Under the pieces are notes generated by a model, which worked only from the letters and a program-made list of their open reading frames with translations, had not been told where the DNA came from and ran no database searches. Below, piece by piece: positions 9,711 to 22,274 of a stretch of DNA of 64,000 nucleotides; within the stretch, counting starts at the first letter, position 1, and each line of letters begins with the position of its first letter. Source of the DNA: Hirundichthys speculiger (taxonomy: Eukaryota > Chordata > Actinopteri > Beloniformes > Exocoetidae); assembly GCA_018398805.1 (NCBI GenBank), contig JAGFBZ010000673.1, forward strand, positions 1 through 64,000, in the 5' to 3' direction. The translations under genes and the position numbers were made by a program.

Positions 9711-12700
9711 CTGAAGCAGAAGCAACACAGAGATTTCAGCACCTTCGACTGGGCCGCTGTAAAGAAAAGACATTGAAGTGTAGAGCGCGGGCCGACTGGA
9801 ACAGACATCCTCAGAAACTCATGTCGGAAGCTTGCTGCCGTGACAGATGCACACATGCACGCACAAATCTGCAAGCACATGCACGTCGCATCACACCACA
9901 GGCCGGAGGGCACGACTGCCGGTGTTGCCAGATGGGAGATGCTGAAGTATCGTATTTTGAGGAAAAGTATCGTACGTGGCTCGGGACCATCTGCATCAAT
10001 AACATATTATCATAGACGGCTCATAATATAGCCTATAAAGCTGTTTTACCATTTAAAAACAATCTAATGAACACTCTCTCATGAGCGCTAACTAATGATA
10101 TTATCGGCCCATTTACTACAGATCCAGAGTCAGTTTTTGTAACTGGTACGACTGAAATTATTCAGTCAGAATTTAGGCTGAATCTGATTTCAAATCAAAC
10201 TAATAGTGAATCATAGTCGAGAGAGAAACCCTTTATCAGTTGCCCTCTGAGAGGCTTTGTGAAATTATCATGGACTATTATCATTTGGGGATATTTTTTT
10301 CACAATTATTGATCATACAGAGGTCACAATTATTGCACAAATACGAAAACTATCCTACATCTATCAACGCTGGCGACTGCACAGATGGGATACAGTCACA
10401 CAGATAGTCATAAAACATTAAGGACGTAGATGAAAACAGCTGTCTTTTTCTTTTCCTCAAAGCATTTTTTTGTTTGTTTGTTTTGTCCTTGGTAAAAAGG
10501 AAATTTCCATGAATTTAAATCTAATTTTACATCAGATGTTGTTAATGTCACATCTGACACTACAACAGCCGCCTCTTCCGAGCTGCTAATATTTCCCCAC
10601 TGAACACTGGGACGTCATTTGAGGCTGATGCATGATCACTGAGACAGCGTACATGTTATAATGGATGAATTTGGGCTGTTTTACATTTGTATGTTGAAGG
10701 GAAGTAAATTAGCAAAGCTGCTTTTAATAATGATTAGTCATAGACATTTTTTACTGTTTCCAGATGTGCAGGGGAAACTACATCATGCTTTAATAGAGAG
10801 AGAGAGAAAAAAAGTCACTGTAATTATACGTTTTAGCAGCTGAGAGATCTATCGCCTATAGCCACTCCTGTGAAACTGTATCTTTGGAAACGTACAGTAT
10901 GCAGCTGTCAGATTACAGAAAAAAAAACCACAACATATTCATGGAAACATTGGTGACATGAATACATCTGGTAAGACTGACGTTCAGCCTTCGCTCCACA
11001 GATTATGAGAACATGCTGAGGCGCGGCAGAAGTGAAGCTTTCAGAGACAGATGTGAAAACATGGTGAGTGAAAAATGTCAGACCCGAATGCAGGAGACCA
11101 TGAAGGCAGGTCAAACCAAAAGCATTGCTTCAGCAGGACAACTATAACACGACGAGGTGATAAATAAAACAAAGTAAGCAAAACAATGAGCAGGACTGAC
11201 GAGGACTAATGTTGTATTTATTAAGTTATTTTACCTTGAATGTGGTTATGCAGGACATACATGATACTTATAAAGATTTATCAATCCAGTTGCGTCAATT
11301 TACGTGACGTCAGGGGGGAAGAAAGTGATGTAACACACACGTGCCATCACAAAGATGTGCGTCACCATGTAAGCACAATGTCCACGACTTGATATTCCAT
11401 GATAAGAAATGAAGATAAAATTCCAAACATACATGTCTGAAGAAACCTCACTATTAAATGCACATAAAAACATAACAGGCTGGGATTTCTGGGATTCTCT
11501 TGAGCACAGCTGTACGCGTTTAAACTGTCTGAAATAAATCCCTTTTTGATAGACCATCCAAGTTTCCCATGATGCCTTATTCCTCTCCACAACACCAGTG
11601 AGGAGGGAGTGACAGAACAGACAATGGGCATTTTTGAAACCACACCAGATGAAGGACACAACATGCAGTATGTGCATGTCTACTGTATCCCATGATGCAA
11701 TGCGCCACTACAGCAGAGGCAGGTCAGAGCGGTCATGTGACCAATTTCTGTTTGTTTATGATGTGATAACAAGAGCCAGACTGGAATGCAGAATATACTG
11801 TACATGCAGTATGTAGCATGTGGTTTTGAAAAAAGCCAACATAAAGATGCTGACAAGCACTCGAGGAATAATGACAAATGGGTGTTGACAATTATAAAAG
11901 GGGCGAACAGAGGAAGACACGCACCTGAACAAGTCTCAAACAAACTCACAGTCATAATCTGTGATAACCAGATGAGACAGAGAATTTTACAGAAAAAATT
12001 TAGTTGCCAACAAATCTCTCTGCTATGATATATATTATATTACATATTTACCTGTTGTTACTCTATTGTCTCATTGTGTACTCCAAAATTTTGTATAGTG
12101 GCAATATTTTTGCTGGGATAAAAAAAAATAGCAAGATTTTTAAAAAGCATTGCATATTTTTCAGATATTTAAAAAAAAGTGTAACAAAGGCAAAGAGAGT
12201 TATTTGAAATAATTGGCAATTCCTTATTTAGTCAAGATGAAAAATAAAAATACTCATCTACAATGCTGTTAATTGGGGTTAAATTAGAAGATCCAAAAAG
12301 AGCTAGATTTATCTCCGTTTTCCTGGACTAATGTGACTTTCTTTTCTTTATTTTAAGGGCTGTGTTTGGTTTCTATTTTTGTGCTCGGTGTGTGCATACC
12401 TGTATGTTGACTTGAACTGGTTGCCTTTCTCCACTCTTGGTGTGTGCCACCCCTTCAGTCTCATACAGGCCAGTATAAACCGCAGACTGTGGGTCTTTAG
12501 ACTGCTGCTCCAAGGGAAAGGTCACCCCTCCCACACTCATTGACCTGCAGTCAGAAACCCAACAAAACATACTCATCTGAAAAAATATATATATTCACCT
12601 TGATACAAAGCCATTTGGATGATATAAAGATTTACTGAGATTCCTCGTCAGACAGATAGAACAAGCAGATGATAAAAACCCTCAGTTCCTGTGCATCATC

Positions 12701-13862
12701 ACGTGTGTGACCTAGATTTACATCAGCTGCTTACTCAGGCATGTTTCACAGCTTGACAGTTAAATATCTAACACTATCCCTTGTTTGCAGATGGCAGTAC
12801 AACTGCTTTATTACATAATCCAGAGCGGTAAGCAAATCACAAGAGAGCAATGACACAACGCAGAAAGGCTGGAGTCTTAATCTGTGGATTTGACGTGCAG
12901 CCAGGAGAGGTTTATGCTGCCTTCACGTGCAGCACGAAAAGTCACGCTCGAGAACTTTTAACCTACAAATGGTCTTTAAGATGCGTCTAGCTCTCCATTT
13001 CAGGACTTCGGAGGGGCAAACAAATTTCCATAAACTAGCTCGACAACATTTCTTGATTACATTTGTATAAAATTAATAAGAGTGACGTTTTGGGATGTTT
13101 TGGTTTGCTTGGGGATCTAGATTCCTACCGTACACGAATAGAACATGAGAATCGGTTGCTACCTTTTCTGAAGCAAATCTGCAAAAGCCAATACTTCAGT
13201 GGCATTTCTCACCTTTGGTCCCGCAGTCAAGAAATAGGCTATAGTCTTTATAGATCCCTGTGTTATTACAAAGATAACATCTTATATACGGAAAATAGGC
13301 TACACTTTGTGAAGACATCTAAAATCTTCCATCACTGTAAAGTACAATCCCATTAATGTCGTTGTATTTCCACTAGTTGCATGGCACCGACCATTAAAGG
13401 CTGGGTAATTTAACCCAATAACGGTTCCACATTAAACCTCAATATTTTCATAATTTGTAAGGTTCCTTGGGCCTCCTGCTTTCCAAAAAGACAACCATTC
13501 ATGAAACGATCCTATCAGTGATGTTCAATGGTCCATCAAGTTATCTTTGCAACATATTTTCGGGTTCAAATTGTGGTAACATTATGACCTAATTGCAGCA
13601 TTTGCTTTCCAGAATTAATAGGTTTTAACTGTGCCAATCTGTCCGGTTCCTTGTCAGGTCTAGATAATCCACGGTCTACATACGTGGCCTGGACTGCTCC
13701 CGGTTTAACCACCACCTCGATTTTGTACTTGGACCCGGTGAGCAGCTTGATGGTTCGCGTCTGTCCGAACCGCGCGCCGTCCGCCTTGAAGTACACCGCC
13801 GTGTTGTTCGGGAGCATCTTCATGGAAATCCCAATTTTGACGATTTGAGGAACGTCAGCCAT
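9546..13862 (-). CDS. cnrip1: Cannabinoid receptor-interacting protein 1, complete three-exon gene
   Basis: Joined exons 13862–13684, 12544–12400 and 9710–9546 give 162 codons plus stop; human CNRIP1 has 164. Telling stretches are the N-terminal [14 protein letters not shown], the central [15 protein letters not shown], and the C-terminal [29 protein letters not shown] and [13 protein letters not shown]1 is a small cytosolic, Rho-GDI-like beta-sandwich protein that binds the C-terminal tail of the CB1 cannabinoid receptor and dampens its constitutive activity; a role in AMPA-receptor complexes has also been proposed. Introns are 2.7 and 1.1 kb, all with GT–AG ends. Frame is open through every junction. 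Teleosts often keep two copies (cnrip1a and cnrip1b); which this is cannot be told. The promoter lies in a GC-rich block at 13.7–14.2 kb. No defects seen. Confidence 0.97.
9711..12399 (-). other. cnrip1 intron 2
   Basis: 2.7 kb with clean GT and AG ends on the minus strand. No repeat family was recognised with confidence, and no exon-like segment. A TATAAAAGG string at about 11893 (plus strand) is isolated and has no gene after it. Confidence 0.85.
12400..12544 (-). CDS. cnrip1: cnrip1 exon 2
   Basis: Begins after CTGCAG at 12545 and ends before the donor GTATGC. With the two bases carried over it encodes 49 residues, from [12 protein letters not shown] through [12 protein letters not shown]. 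The VGGV-PLE and [13 protein letters not shown] blocks match the human protein. Confidence 0.96.
12545..13683 (-). other. cnrip1 intron 1
   Basis: 1.1 kb, GTATGT donor and TGACTGCAG acceptor. No repeats or other genes recognised inside; a 97-codon plus-strand frame (13063–13356) has no recognisable domain. Confidence 0.85.
13684..13862 (-). CDS. cnrip1: cnrip1 exon 1
   Basis: ATG at 13860–13862 begins [15 protein letters not shown]. The exon encodes 59 residues plus two bases and ends GCCAC before the donor GTATGT. The family motif [16 protein letters not shown] is at residues 32–47. The longer frame beyond the donor is intron read-through. Confidence 0.96.
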
Positions 13863-14180
13863 GTTTCCATATAGCTAGTGTAACTCAGAGATCAGCGGGG
13901 TTGCGGGGGATGACCGCTGCGTCAAAGGGAGCCTTTCGATCCGTTCGTGCGCACGGAGAGAAGCCGTGCGGAGAGGCGCAAGCAGTAGCGCGCTGCACAT
14001 TTCCGACGCTCCCCTGCGATCCGTAATCCCGTCCAGCCTTCAGTACAACCTTAATCCCAAACAACGCTCTCTCTATCTCTTTCCGAGAACCTCTCCATCC
14101 CGATACTCATTCACCAACTCCAGCCACCCGCGTTATCTCCCGGCGCTTTTGATCCCTCCTGCGCTCCCTCCAAGGTAAAA
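13690..14180 (-). promoter_or_regulatory. cnrip1: cnrip1 GC-rich promoter, 5' UTR and first exon block
   Basis: CpG-rich sequence spans exon 1 and about 300 bases upstream of the ATG, then drops sharply to AT-rich DNA. No TATA box is evident at a suitable place, which fits a CpG-island promoter. The transcription start cannot be fixed from sequence. Confidence 0.55.
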
Positions 14181-14455
14181 ATGTCATGTTCGCTGTCCGT
14201 GGTGCTTGATTTAATCTGTTTCAATGCTTTAATTGATCCTTGAAAGGACAAAGAAGCATCGAGAACAAGGACATTATAATAAAACAATGTCGACATATTC
14301 AGTCATGTGCAAAAGTTAACTTCCTCTTTAATTGTTATAAAAATAAAAATATTTTTAAAGTGTGATTATTGTGCGTCTTAGTGTGAAGCAAAACAACCTC
14401 AGACAAGCAACAGCAGATAACGTTTTTCACTGTCCCATTATGTATTTGACAAAAA
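14181..14455. other. Upstream flank, nothing recognised
   Basis: AT-rich DNA between the cnrip1 promoter and the microsatellite. Confidence 0.4.
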
Positions 14456-14471
14456 TTATATATATATATCT

Positions 14472-14565
<94 letters not shown>

Positions 14566-14676
14566 ATATCTCTATATGTATTCTCTATCTCTATATCTCT
14601 ATATCTCTCTCTATATATATATTCTTCTATCTCTATCTCTCTCTATCTCTCTCTCGGCCCTCTATCTTATCTCTCC

Positions 14677-14708
<32 letters not shown>

Positions 14709-14742
14709 CTCTCTCTCTACTCTCTCTCCGCTTCCTTCTCTC

Positions 14743-14800
<58 letters not shown>

Positions 14801-14805
14801 CTCCT

Positions 14806-14842
<37 letters not shown>

Positions 14843-14884
14843 TCTCTATCTCCTCTCTCTCTGCTCTCTCTCTCTCTCTCTCTA
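14456..14884. repeat. Long (TA)n then (CT)n microsatellite
   Basis: About 125 bases of TA followed by some 300 bases of CT with short interruptions. The 230-codon plus-strand frame and the Arg/Glu-rich minus-strand frames across it are products of the simple repeat. Confidence 0.97.
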
Positions 14885-15132
14885 TCGCCCCCTTTATGGC
14901 CCATTTATGCTTCTGCATGGCAGCTACATGTAGGTTTTGCACGGCTCCTTCGCCGTCTTTGACGTTTATACTTGTGCGTTATTGTTTGCATTACTCTGTA
15001 ATTACACCACCAACCGCTAGACGGCAGTGTGGGTTCGCTTCTTCCTCGTTGTAGCTCGCAGTGCCAAGTTTCCTTGTGTAAGACATAGCAACGAAGCAAA
15101 TAAAGTGTTTTACACGAGTTGACACCGATAAA
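14885..15132. other. Short intergenic segment beside the palindromes
   Basis: Moderately GC-rich, with a CCGCTAGACGGCAGTGT stretch like sequence seen in fish DNA transposons. It may belong to the same element as the palindromes that follow, but no paired end was found. Confidence 0.3.
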
Positions 15133-15177
15133 TGCGTATCATCAATTGTTTGTAGTACAAACAATTGATGATACGCA
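15133..15177. repeat. Perfect 22-bp palindrome with 1-base spacer
   Basis: Left arm 15133–15154 and right arm 15156–15177 are exact reverse complements around a single G at 15155. It can form a long hairpin. Confidence 0.97.
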
Positions 15178-15187
15178 AAAAGCAAAA

Positions 15188-15250
15188 GCACACTACTTTT
15201 GACGTTCTAATGTTGTAGACTACAACATTAGAATGTCAAAAGTAGTGTGC
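15188..15250. repeat. 31-bp palindrome with 1-base spacer
   Basis: Arms 15188–15218 and 15220–15250 pair at 30 of 31 positions around a single A at 15219. The one mismatch is a CpG in the left arm read against TpG on the other side, as deamination would give. It starts 10 bases after the first palindrome. Confidence 0.97.
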
Positions 15251-16310
<1,060 letters not shown>

Positions 16311-16692
16311 CCTCTCTGTTAATTTACAGTACTGTTGTTTATCATTTGTACACAAGGTTTTTGAATAGTAGCAACAAACTGATCAGGTTCCATGCTAATA
16401 AAATTATTTGTATGAACACACAAAGCAGAGCTCACTCAAAATGTATGTAGGAGAAAAGCAATTAATAGAAATCTTATGAATGAAACTTCCAATCTACTTT
16501 AGTTATGGTTACCCTTGGCATCCACACTACTCCAGCAATTTTCTCCCTTGAAAACAACATTTTTGATCTGCTGCAGCCCCCTTTTATTTGAGATTTAGTT
16601 ATAACTAGTAGAATTGTACATTTTTTTTACTGATACAGCAAAACCAAACTATTAAGAGAATACCCCCCAATGTGTAAGATATACAGTATATA
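16311..16692. other. Intergenic, no gene seen
   Basis: AT-rich DNA between the ATP synthase fragment and the next Tc1 element. Confidence 0.45.
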
Positions 16693-17951
16693 TACATACT
16701 CACCGGCCACTTTATTAGTTACACCTGTCCAACTGCTTGTTAATGCAAATTTCTAATCAGCCAATCACATGGCAGCAACCAAGTAACCATCTAGGTATGT
16801 AGACATGGTCAAGATGATCTGCTGCAGTTCAAACCAGCATCAGAATGGAGAAGAAACGTGATTTTAGTGACTTTGAATGTGGCATGGTTGTTGGTGCCAG
16901 ACGAGCTGGTCTGAGTATTTCAGAAACTGCTGATCTAATGGGATTTTCACCACAACCATCTCTAGGGTTTACAGAGGATAGTCTGAAAAAGAGAAAATAT
17001 AAACAGTGAGCAGCAGTTCTATGTGAGCAAATACCTTGTTGATGTCCGAGGAGAATGGCCAGACTGGTTGGAGCTGATAGAAAGACAACTGTAACTCAAA
17101 TAACCATCTGTTACACCTGAGGTCTGCAGAAGAGCATCTCTGAACGCACAATACATCAAACCTTGAGGCAGATGGACTACAGCAGCAGAAGACCACATCG
17201 GGTGCACCTCCTGTCAGCTAAGAACAGAAAACAGGCTACAATTCACACAGACTCACCAAAACTGGACAGTAGAAGATGGAAAAACGTTGTCTGGTCTGAT
17301 GAGTCTGGATTTCTGCTGCAAGGTTCGAATTGTAGGGTCAGAATTTGGCCTCAACATCATGAAAGCATGGATCCATCCTGCCTGGTATCAACGGTTCAGA
17401 CTGCTGGTGGTGTAATGGTGTGGAGGATATTTTCCTGGCACCCTTTGGGTCCATTAGTACCAACTGAGCATCGTGTCAACACCACAGCCTTCCTGAGTAT
17501 TGTTGCTGACCATCTCCATCCCTTTATGACCACAGTGGACCATCTTCTGATGGATACTTCCAGCAGGATAACGCACCATGTCATAAAGCCTGAATCATCT
17601 CAGACTGGTTTCTTGAACATGACAATGAGTTCACTGAACTCACATGGCCTCCACAGTCTCCAGATCTCAATCCAATAGAGCACCTTTGGGATGTGGTGGA
17701 ACGGGAGATTCTCATCATGGATGTGCAGCCGACAAATCTGCAGCAACTGGTGATGCTGTCATGTTAATATGGACCAAACTCTCTGAGGAATGTTTCCAGT
17801 ACCTTGTTTTTTTTTTTTAACTTTATTTTTATTTTTATAACACAAACATGAGGTCACAAACATACATTCAGTCACGTTGAATGATGTACTTAAATGGGCC
17901 ACAGGATGAAATACTTTCATTCTTAGCATTGTTTACAATATTTTCAGTCAT

Positions 17952-20900
17952 TCAGTCACACTCTGCATTGGCTAAATATGTAACCCATTTGGCCCAGTAA
18001 TCTTTCCCCTTTTCCTTCTGTAGCCTCAAAATGAAAGTTATGCGTTCCATACTGTATATATCAGTTACTATGCTTATCCACTGGTTCAGGGTGGGAAGTT
18101 CTCTAAGAAGCCAGCACCTGGTTATTGCTTTTTTACTTGCAACCATAAAGATTTTTAATAAATATTCATCCCTGTTTTGCAAGTCCTTTGGTATATTTCC
18201 CAGATAAAATGAAAGACAAGAAAAGTCCATATCGAACCCCAGAATCCTCCTTGTTGTAGCTTGTACTTGAGTCCAGAAAGGTTGTAAGGCAGGGCAGGAC
18301 CAAAAAATGTGGGTGTGGTCTGCCATTAGTTGACCACATAGTCTCCAACATTGGGTCTGATGACCAGTTTGTTTTGATTTTATTTTTGGGGTTATAAAAA
18401 ACCTCACCAAGTTCTTCCAGCAGGAATTTTTCCAACACTGTGAATTTGTGGTCGACATCTGGGTATGTATTATGGTAGTCCATTCCTCTTGAGAGATTGC
18501 AGTGTCCAACTCTCTTTCCCATTTTTGTTTAATATAGTCTGTTGAGTGGTTCTTAATCAATAAAATACTTGAGTATAGATTCCCAATGATTCGTCGGGTG
18601 GACTCCAAGTTGTATGCTTTTATGAACATTTGTGTAACCCCAGATTGTTCTTCCCTACTCTGAGCCTTCACCTCATTTTGGTAATAATGGTGGATTTGCA
18701 TGTGTCTATAAACATCTTTTCTTTCTAGACCATATTTTTCTGACAGCCTGGAAGGCCATTCATTTCCCATCCTTTACTAATGAAGAGTATGATGTAATTC
18801 CATATCTTATCCACCGTCTATATTTTAAATCTAAAGAGGCTGGTTGAAAGTCTGGATCGTATGCTGGCCACCTCAGTATTTTTATTTCTTTTTGGATCTG
18901 AAATTTCTTCACAAAATCCAGCCATACATTCAATGAAAAACAAACCCATTGATTCTGGAGGTCAGGTAAGTCCCCAATAGCAGATGGACAGCCCAACAAG
19001 GATTGTACAGGTCTACGTAGTACTGACATTTCAATGACCTTCCAGTTAGCTTCATATTCAGGATTACACCAAAGAATCAACAGACTTAATTGTGCTGCTG
19101 TATAAAAGTCCCTCAAACATGGCAGGGCCATCCCCCCCTCCCCCCTCGGCAGCTGCAATGTATTATATCTTATTCGCGGTTTTTTCCCCTCCCATATAAA
19201 CCTTGATATTTGCTTATCCCATGCTTTAAACTGGGTGTCGGGTATTTTGACTGGTAAGGACTGGAATAAATATAATAATCGAGGTAAAATGATCATTTTG
19301 ACGGTCATTATTCGGTTGCCGAAGTCGAGAGGAAGGGAACCCCACCTGTTAAAATCATCACCTATCTTTTTGTTAACCAATGTATAATTCTCATTAAAGA
19401 GGTGAGAAAGATCCTTTGTCAATTTCACTCCCAAATATTTTATACTTGTAGAGTTCCATTTAAAATTGTATTTTTTTTCTAGGTCCTGGGGGGGATTAAA
19501 ATTAAAGACCAGGGCTTGGGTTTTCTCTATATTAAGTTTGTAACCTGAGAGTGTCCCATACATTGTTAAGAGGTCCATGAGTAATGGTATACTTAATTCT
19601 GGTGTTTTCAAAGCTACCAGGACGTCGTCCGCATATAGACATATTTTATGTTCTGTACCTCTTATTGTGATACCTTCAAGGGCTATCTCCTGCCTTATGA
19701 GTTGAGCTAGTGGTTCAATAAACAAGTTAAAAAGTCCTGGGCTAGCAGGACAGCCCTGACGGCATCCTTGTTGTAGGTGTATAGTCTTTGTCAAATTACC
19801 ATTAATCTTAAGTCTAGCTGTTGGTAATGTATACAATGTTTTGATACATAGTATAAATTTTTTACAAAAACCAAATTTTTCCATTACCTGGTAGAGAAAC
19901 TCCCAGTCCATCGAGTCAAACGCTTTTTCAGCATCAAGACTCACCAAGATGGCACTAGTCTTTTTCTGTTTTATTTGTTCTATTATGTGAAGACACCTCC
20001 TTATATTATCCTGGGTCCGTCTGTTACTTATAAAACCTGTTTGGTCTTCATTTATTATTAATGGTAATACCTTCTCCATCCTTTTAGCCAATATAGAAGC
20101 GTATAATTTATAATCTTGATTTAATACACTAATTGGCCTATATCCACTGCATTTCTTTCTATCTTTGCCTTCTTTCGGAATTATAGATATAATAGCTTCC
20201 CTCCAAGATGGGGGCCAAACTTCCTCTTTTAGGGTATAGTTGAAACTTTCACAAAGTAGGGGAGTTATTTGTTCTCTCATTGTCTTGTACCATTCCCCAG
20301 GGAGCCCGTCAGTGCCTGGTGATTTACCCGCTTTGAGACCAGAGATTGCTTAATCCACTTCCTCAATAGTTATTTCTTTTATGAGATCATCGTTATGTAG
20401 TTTTCCAATAGAAGGAAGGTCTTTCTGATTTAACACTTGTTCTATAGTACGTGTCTCTGCTCTGTCTGGCTGAGTGTATAGGGACTCATAATATGTCTCG
20501 AATGCTTTCTGAATACCATCGAGTGTACAGGTTATCTTATTTGAATTGGGATCTCTTATTTCGTAATTAGTATTTTCAGCTTGCTGTTTGCGTAGTCGCC
20601 AAGCTAGCAATTTTGTTGCTTTTGCGCCTGTCTCATATTTTTGCCTCGTGAACCTAAGCTTTTTCTCTAACTCTTCACTGTGGATTTGATCTATTTCCTG
20701 TTTAATTGGTCTCATCTGTTGAAGTAGGAGGGGTGTTTTCTGCTTACTATGCAGCTGTTCTTATTCTAGCAGTTTGTTCTGCAAATCATAGAGTCTATGG
20801 GCTTTTATCTTTTTTATATAGGCAGTAGCTGATATAATTTTACCCCTAAGGACAGCTTTTGCAGCATCCCATAATACCACTGGATTCACCTGCCCATTAT

Positions 20901-21787
20901 TATTGTTCTCCAAATATGTTTGTAGTTCTTTTTTAATGGTTGTTTTGAATGCTGGGTTGTTTAACAAACTTGTATTTAATCTCCATACCGTATTTTTGCG
21001 TTTGCTATCCACATGTAATTTTAAGTAACAAACTAGAATGGTCTGAAAGGTCCCTTGTTCCCATCTTACACTCCTTCACTCTGTGTTTTTCAGAGTTGTA
21101 CATAAAAAAGTAATCAATTCTGGAGTGTACATTATCAGAATCTCACCATATATCTATCAATCCTAAATCCTGTAATCTTTTCTTTACCCACTTTTCCAAT
21201 TTATTATTTTTCCTTTTATGGTTAGTTGTGTCTAATTTGGAATTAAGTATCATATTTAAATCCCCTGCACAGATATGGACACCGAGAGTTTCACATGTGA
21301 TTAGATCAAAACATTTTTTGAAAAAAGCCTTATTGCTCCCAGGGGGGGGCGTATATATATTAAACAAGGTCACCTCTTTGTGGTCCAGTTTACCCTTGAC
21401 CAATATAAATCTCCCCTCCTTATCTTTAATCTCTGATATAAATTCAAAATTAACTGAGTTTGAAATCAAAATTGCAACCCCACGTTTGCGACCTCTTTTA
21501 TAAGAGGAATAAAAAGTATTTCTGAATCCCATCTTCTTCAACTTTTCATGCTCAGAGGATTTTAAGTGTGTTTCTTGCCAGAATACGATTTGTGATTTCT
21601 CCTTCTTTGCCTTAGCTATCATCTTTGCCCTTTTAATAGGGCTAGTAAGACCATTTACATTGTGTGACAACCTGAAATTCCCTCTCACCCATAGTCTGCA
21701 ATTATGAAACATCTCAGTTCCTGTGGCAGTACCTTCTTTGACCTCAAAACATAATAACAATGTGACATAACCAGAAAGTAAGAACAA
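17952..21787 (-). pseudogene. L1 ORF2: endonuclease and reverse transcriptase, broken
   Basis: Endonuclease (about 21690–21020): LSHNVNGLTSPIKR, FWQETHLKS, the catalytic AGDLN and, past a stop, SDHS. Reverse transcriptase (20280–19300): GYRPISVLNQDYKL, VSLDAEKAFDSMDW, QGCRQGCPASPGLFN and the active-site YADD at 19624–19635. C-terminal Cys/His knuckle: CWRLCG with HTHIFWSCP (about 18350–18270). Breaks: an in-frame TGA at about 21140–21142 after LIDIW, a one-base insertion near 21020, stops at 20761–20763 and 20350–20352, and a frame change near 18765. Each is a single change, so the insertion is not ancient. ORF2p would nick DNA and reverse-transcribe its own RNA in the nucleus; this copy cannot. 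Confidence 0.93.
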
Positions 21788-22274
21788 ACATAACTATAGA
21801 ACAGAAAAAACAAGTGGGCTTCCAACTTGGAGGTTCAGACTAATCCAACCTCTGACGTGGGGGTGTGCTCCAACCACTAGGTGGGGCCCCTGGCAAGTTA
21901 CGACTAGAAGTTCACTGGTGGCTTGCTCGTATTTACCGGTTAATTATCATGGTGAATTTGTTCCATTAGGATCCGCTATTATTCTATCCCAAAGATTACA
22001 GTTTGAAAAAAGAGAGAGGGATTACAGCTGCAGCTAAGCAGCGTAGGCACAATAAATCAAGTAGAGGTGTTGTGAGCCAAAATAGAAAAAAAAAGGGAAA
22101 ACAAACAAAGGTATCCGCAAGGCCGGGCCTTGTGTATTATAATCAGTCAGTTTTTTTTTTCTTTTTTTTCCCTTTCATATAGGAATTTAACTCACGTCTC
22201 CCCATTTGGTAGTCCAAACGAGATCCAAAACCAAAGCGGGCTGGGAGGTGGATAAAGCAGCCAGGTTCTCGCTC
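21788..22274 (-). other. Spacer between L1 ORF1 and ORF2
   Basis: About 490 bases inside the LINE, with an A-rich run on the minus strand near 22150–22170. No frame of note. Confidence 0.6.

Noticed and set aside
9326..9776. Plus-strand frames of 80–103 codons
   Set aside because: They lie antisense to cnrip1 exon 3 and its 3' UTR and have no similarity to known proteins.
11078..11210. GCAGGAGACC- and GGCAGG-containing stretch faintly like a fish LTR end
   Set aside because: Too short and diverged to support an LTR without alignment.
11893..11901. TATAAAAGG string in cnrip1 intron 2
   Set aside because: No exon, open frame or GC-rich start region follows it; chance match.
14362..15054. 230-codon plus-strand frame and Arg/Glu-rich minus-strand frames
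   Set aside because: They are translations of the (TA)n/(CT)n microsatellite.
18166..18522. 118-codon minus-strand frame
   Set aside because: Lies in a different phase over the L1 ORF2 C-terminus; the true phase carries the family residues.
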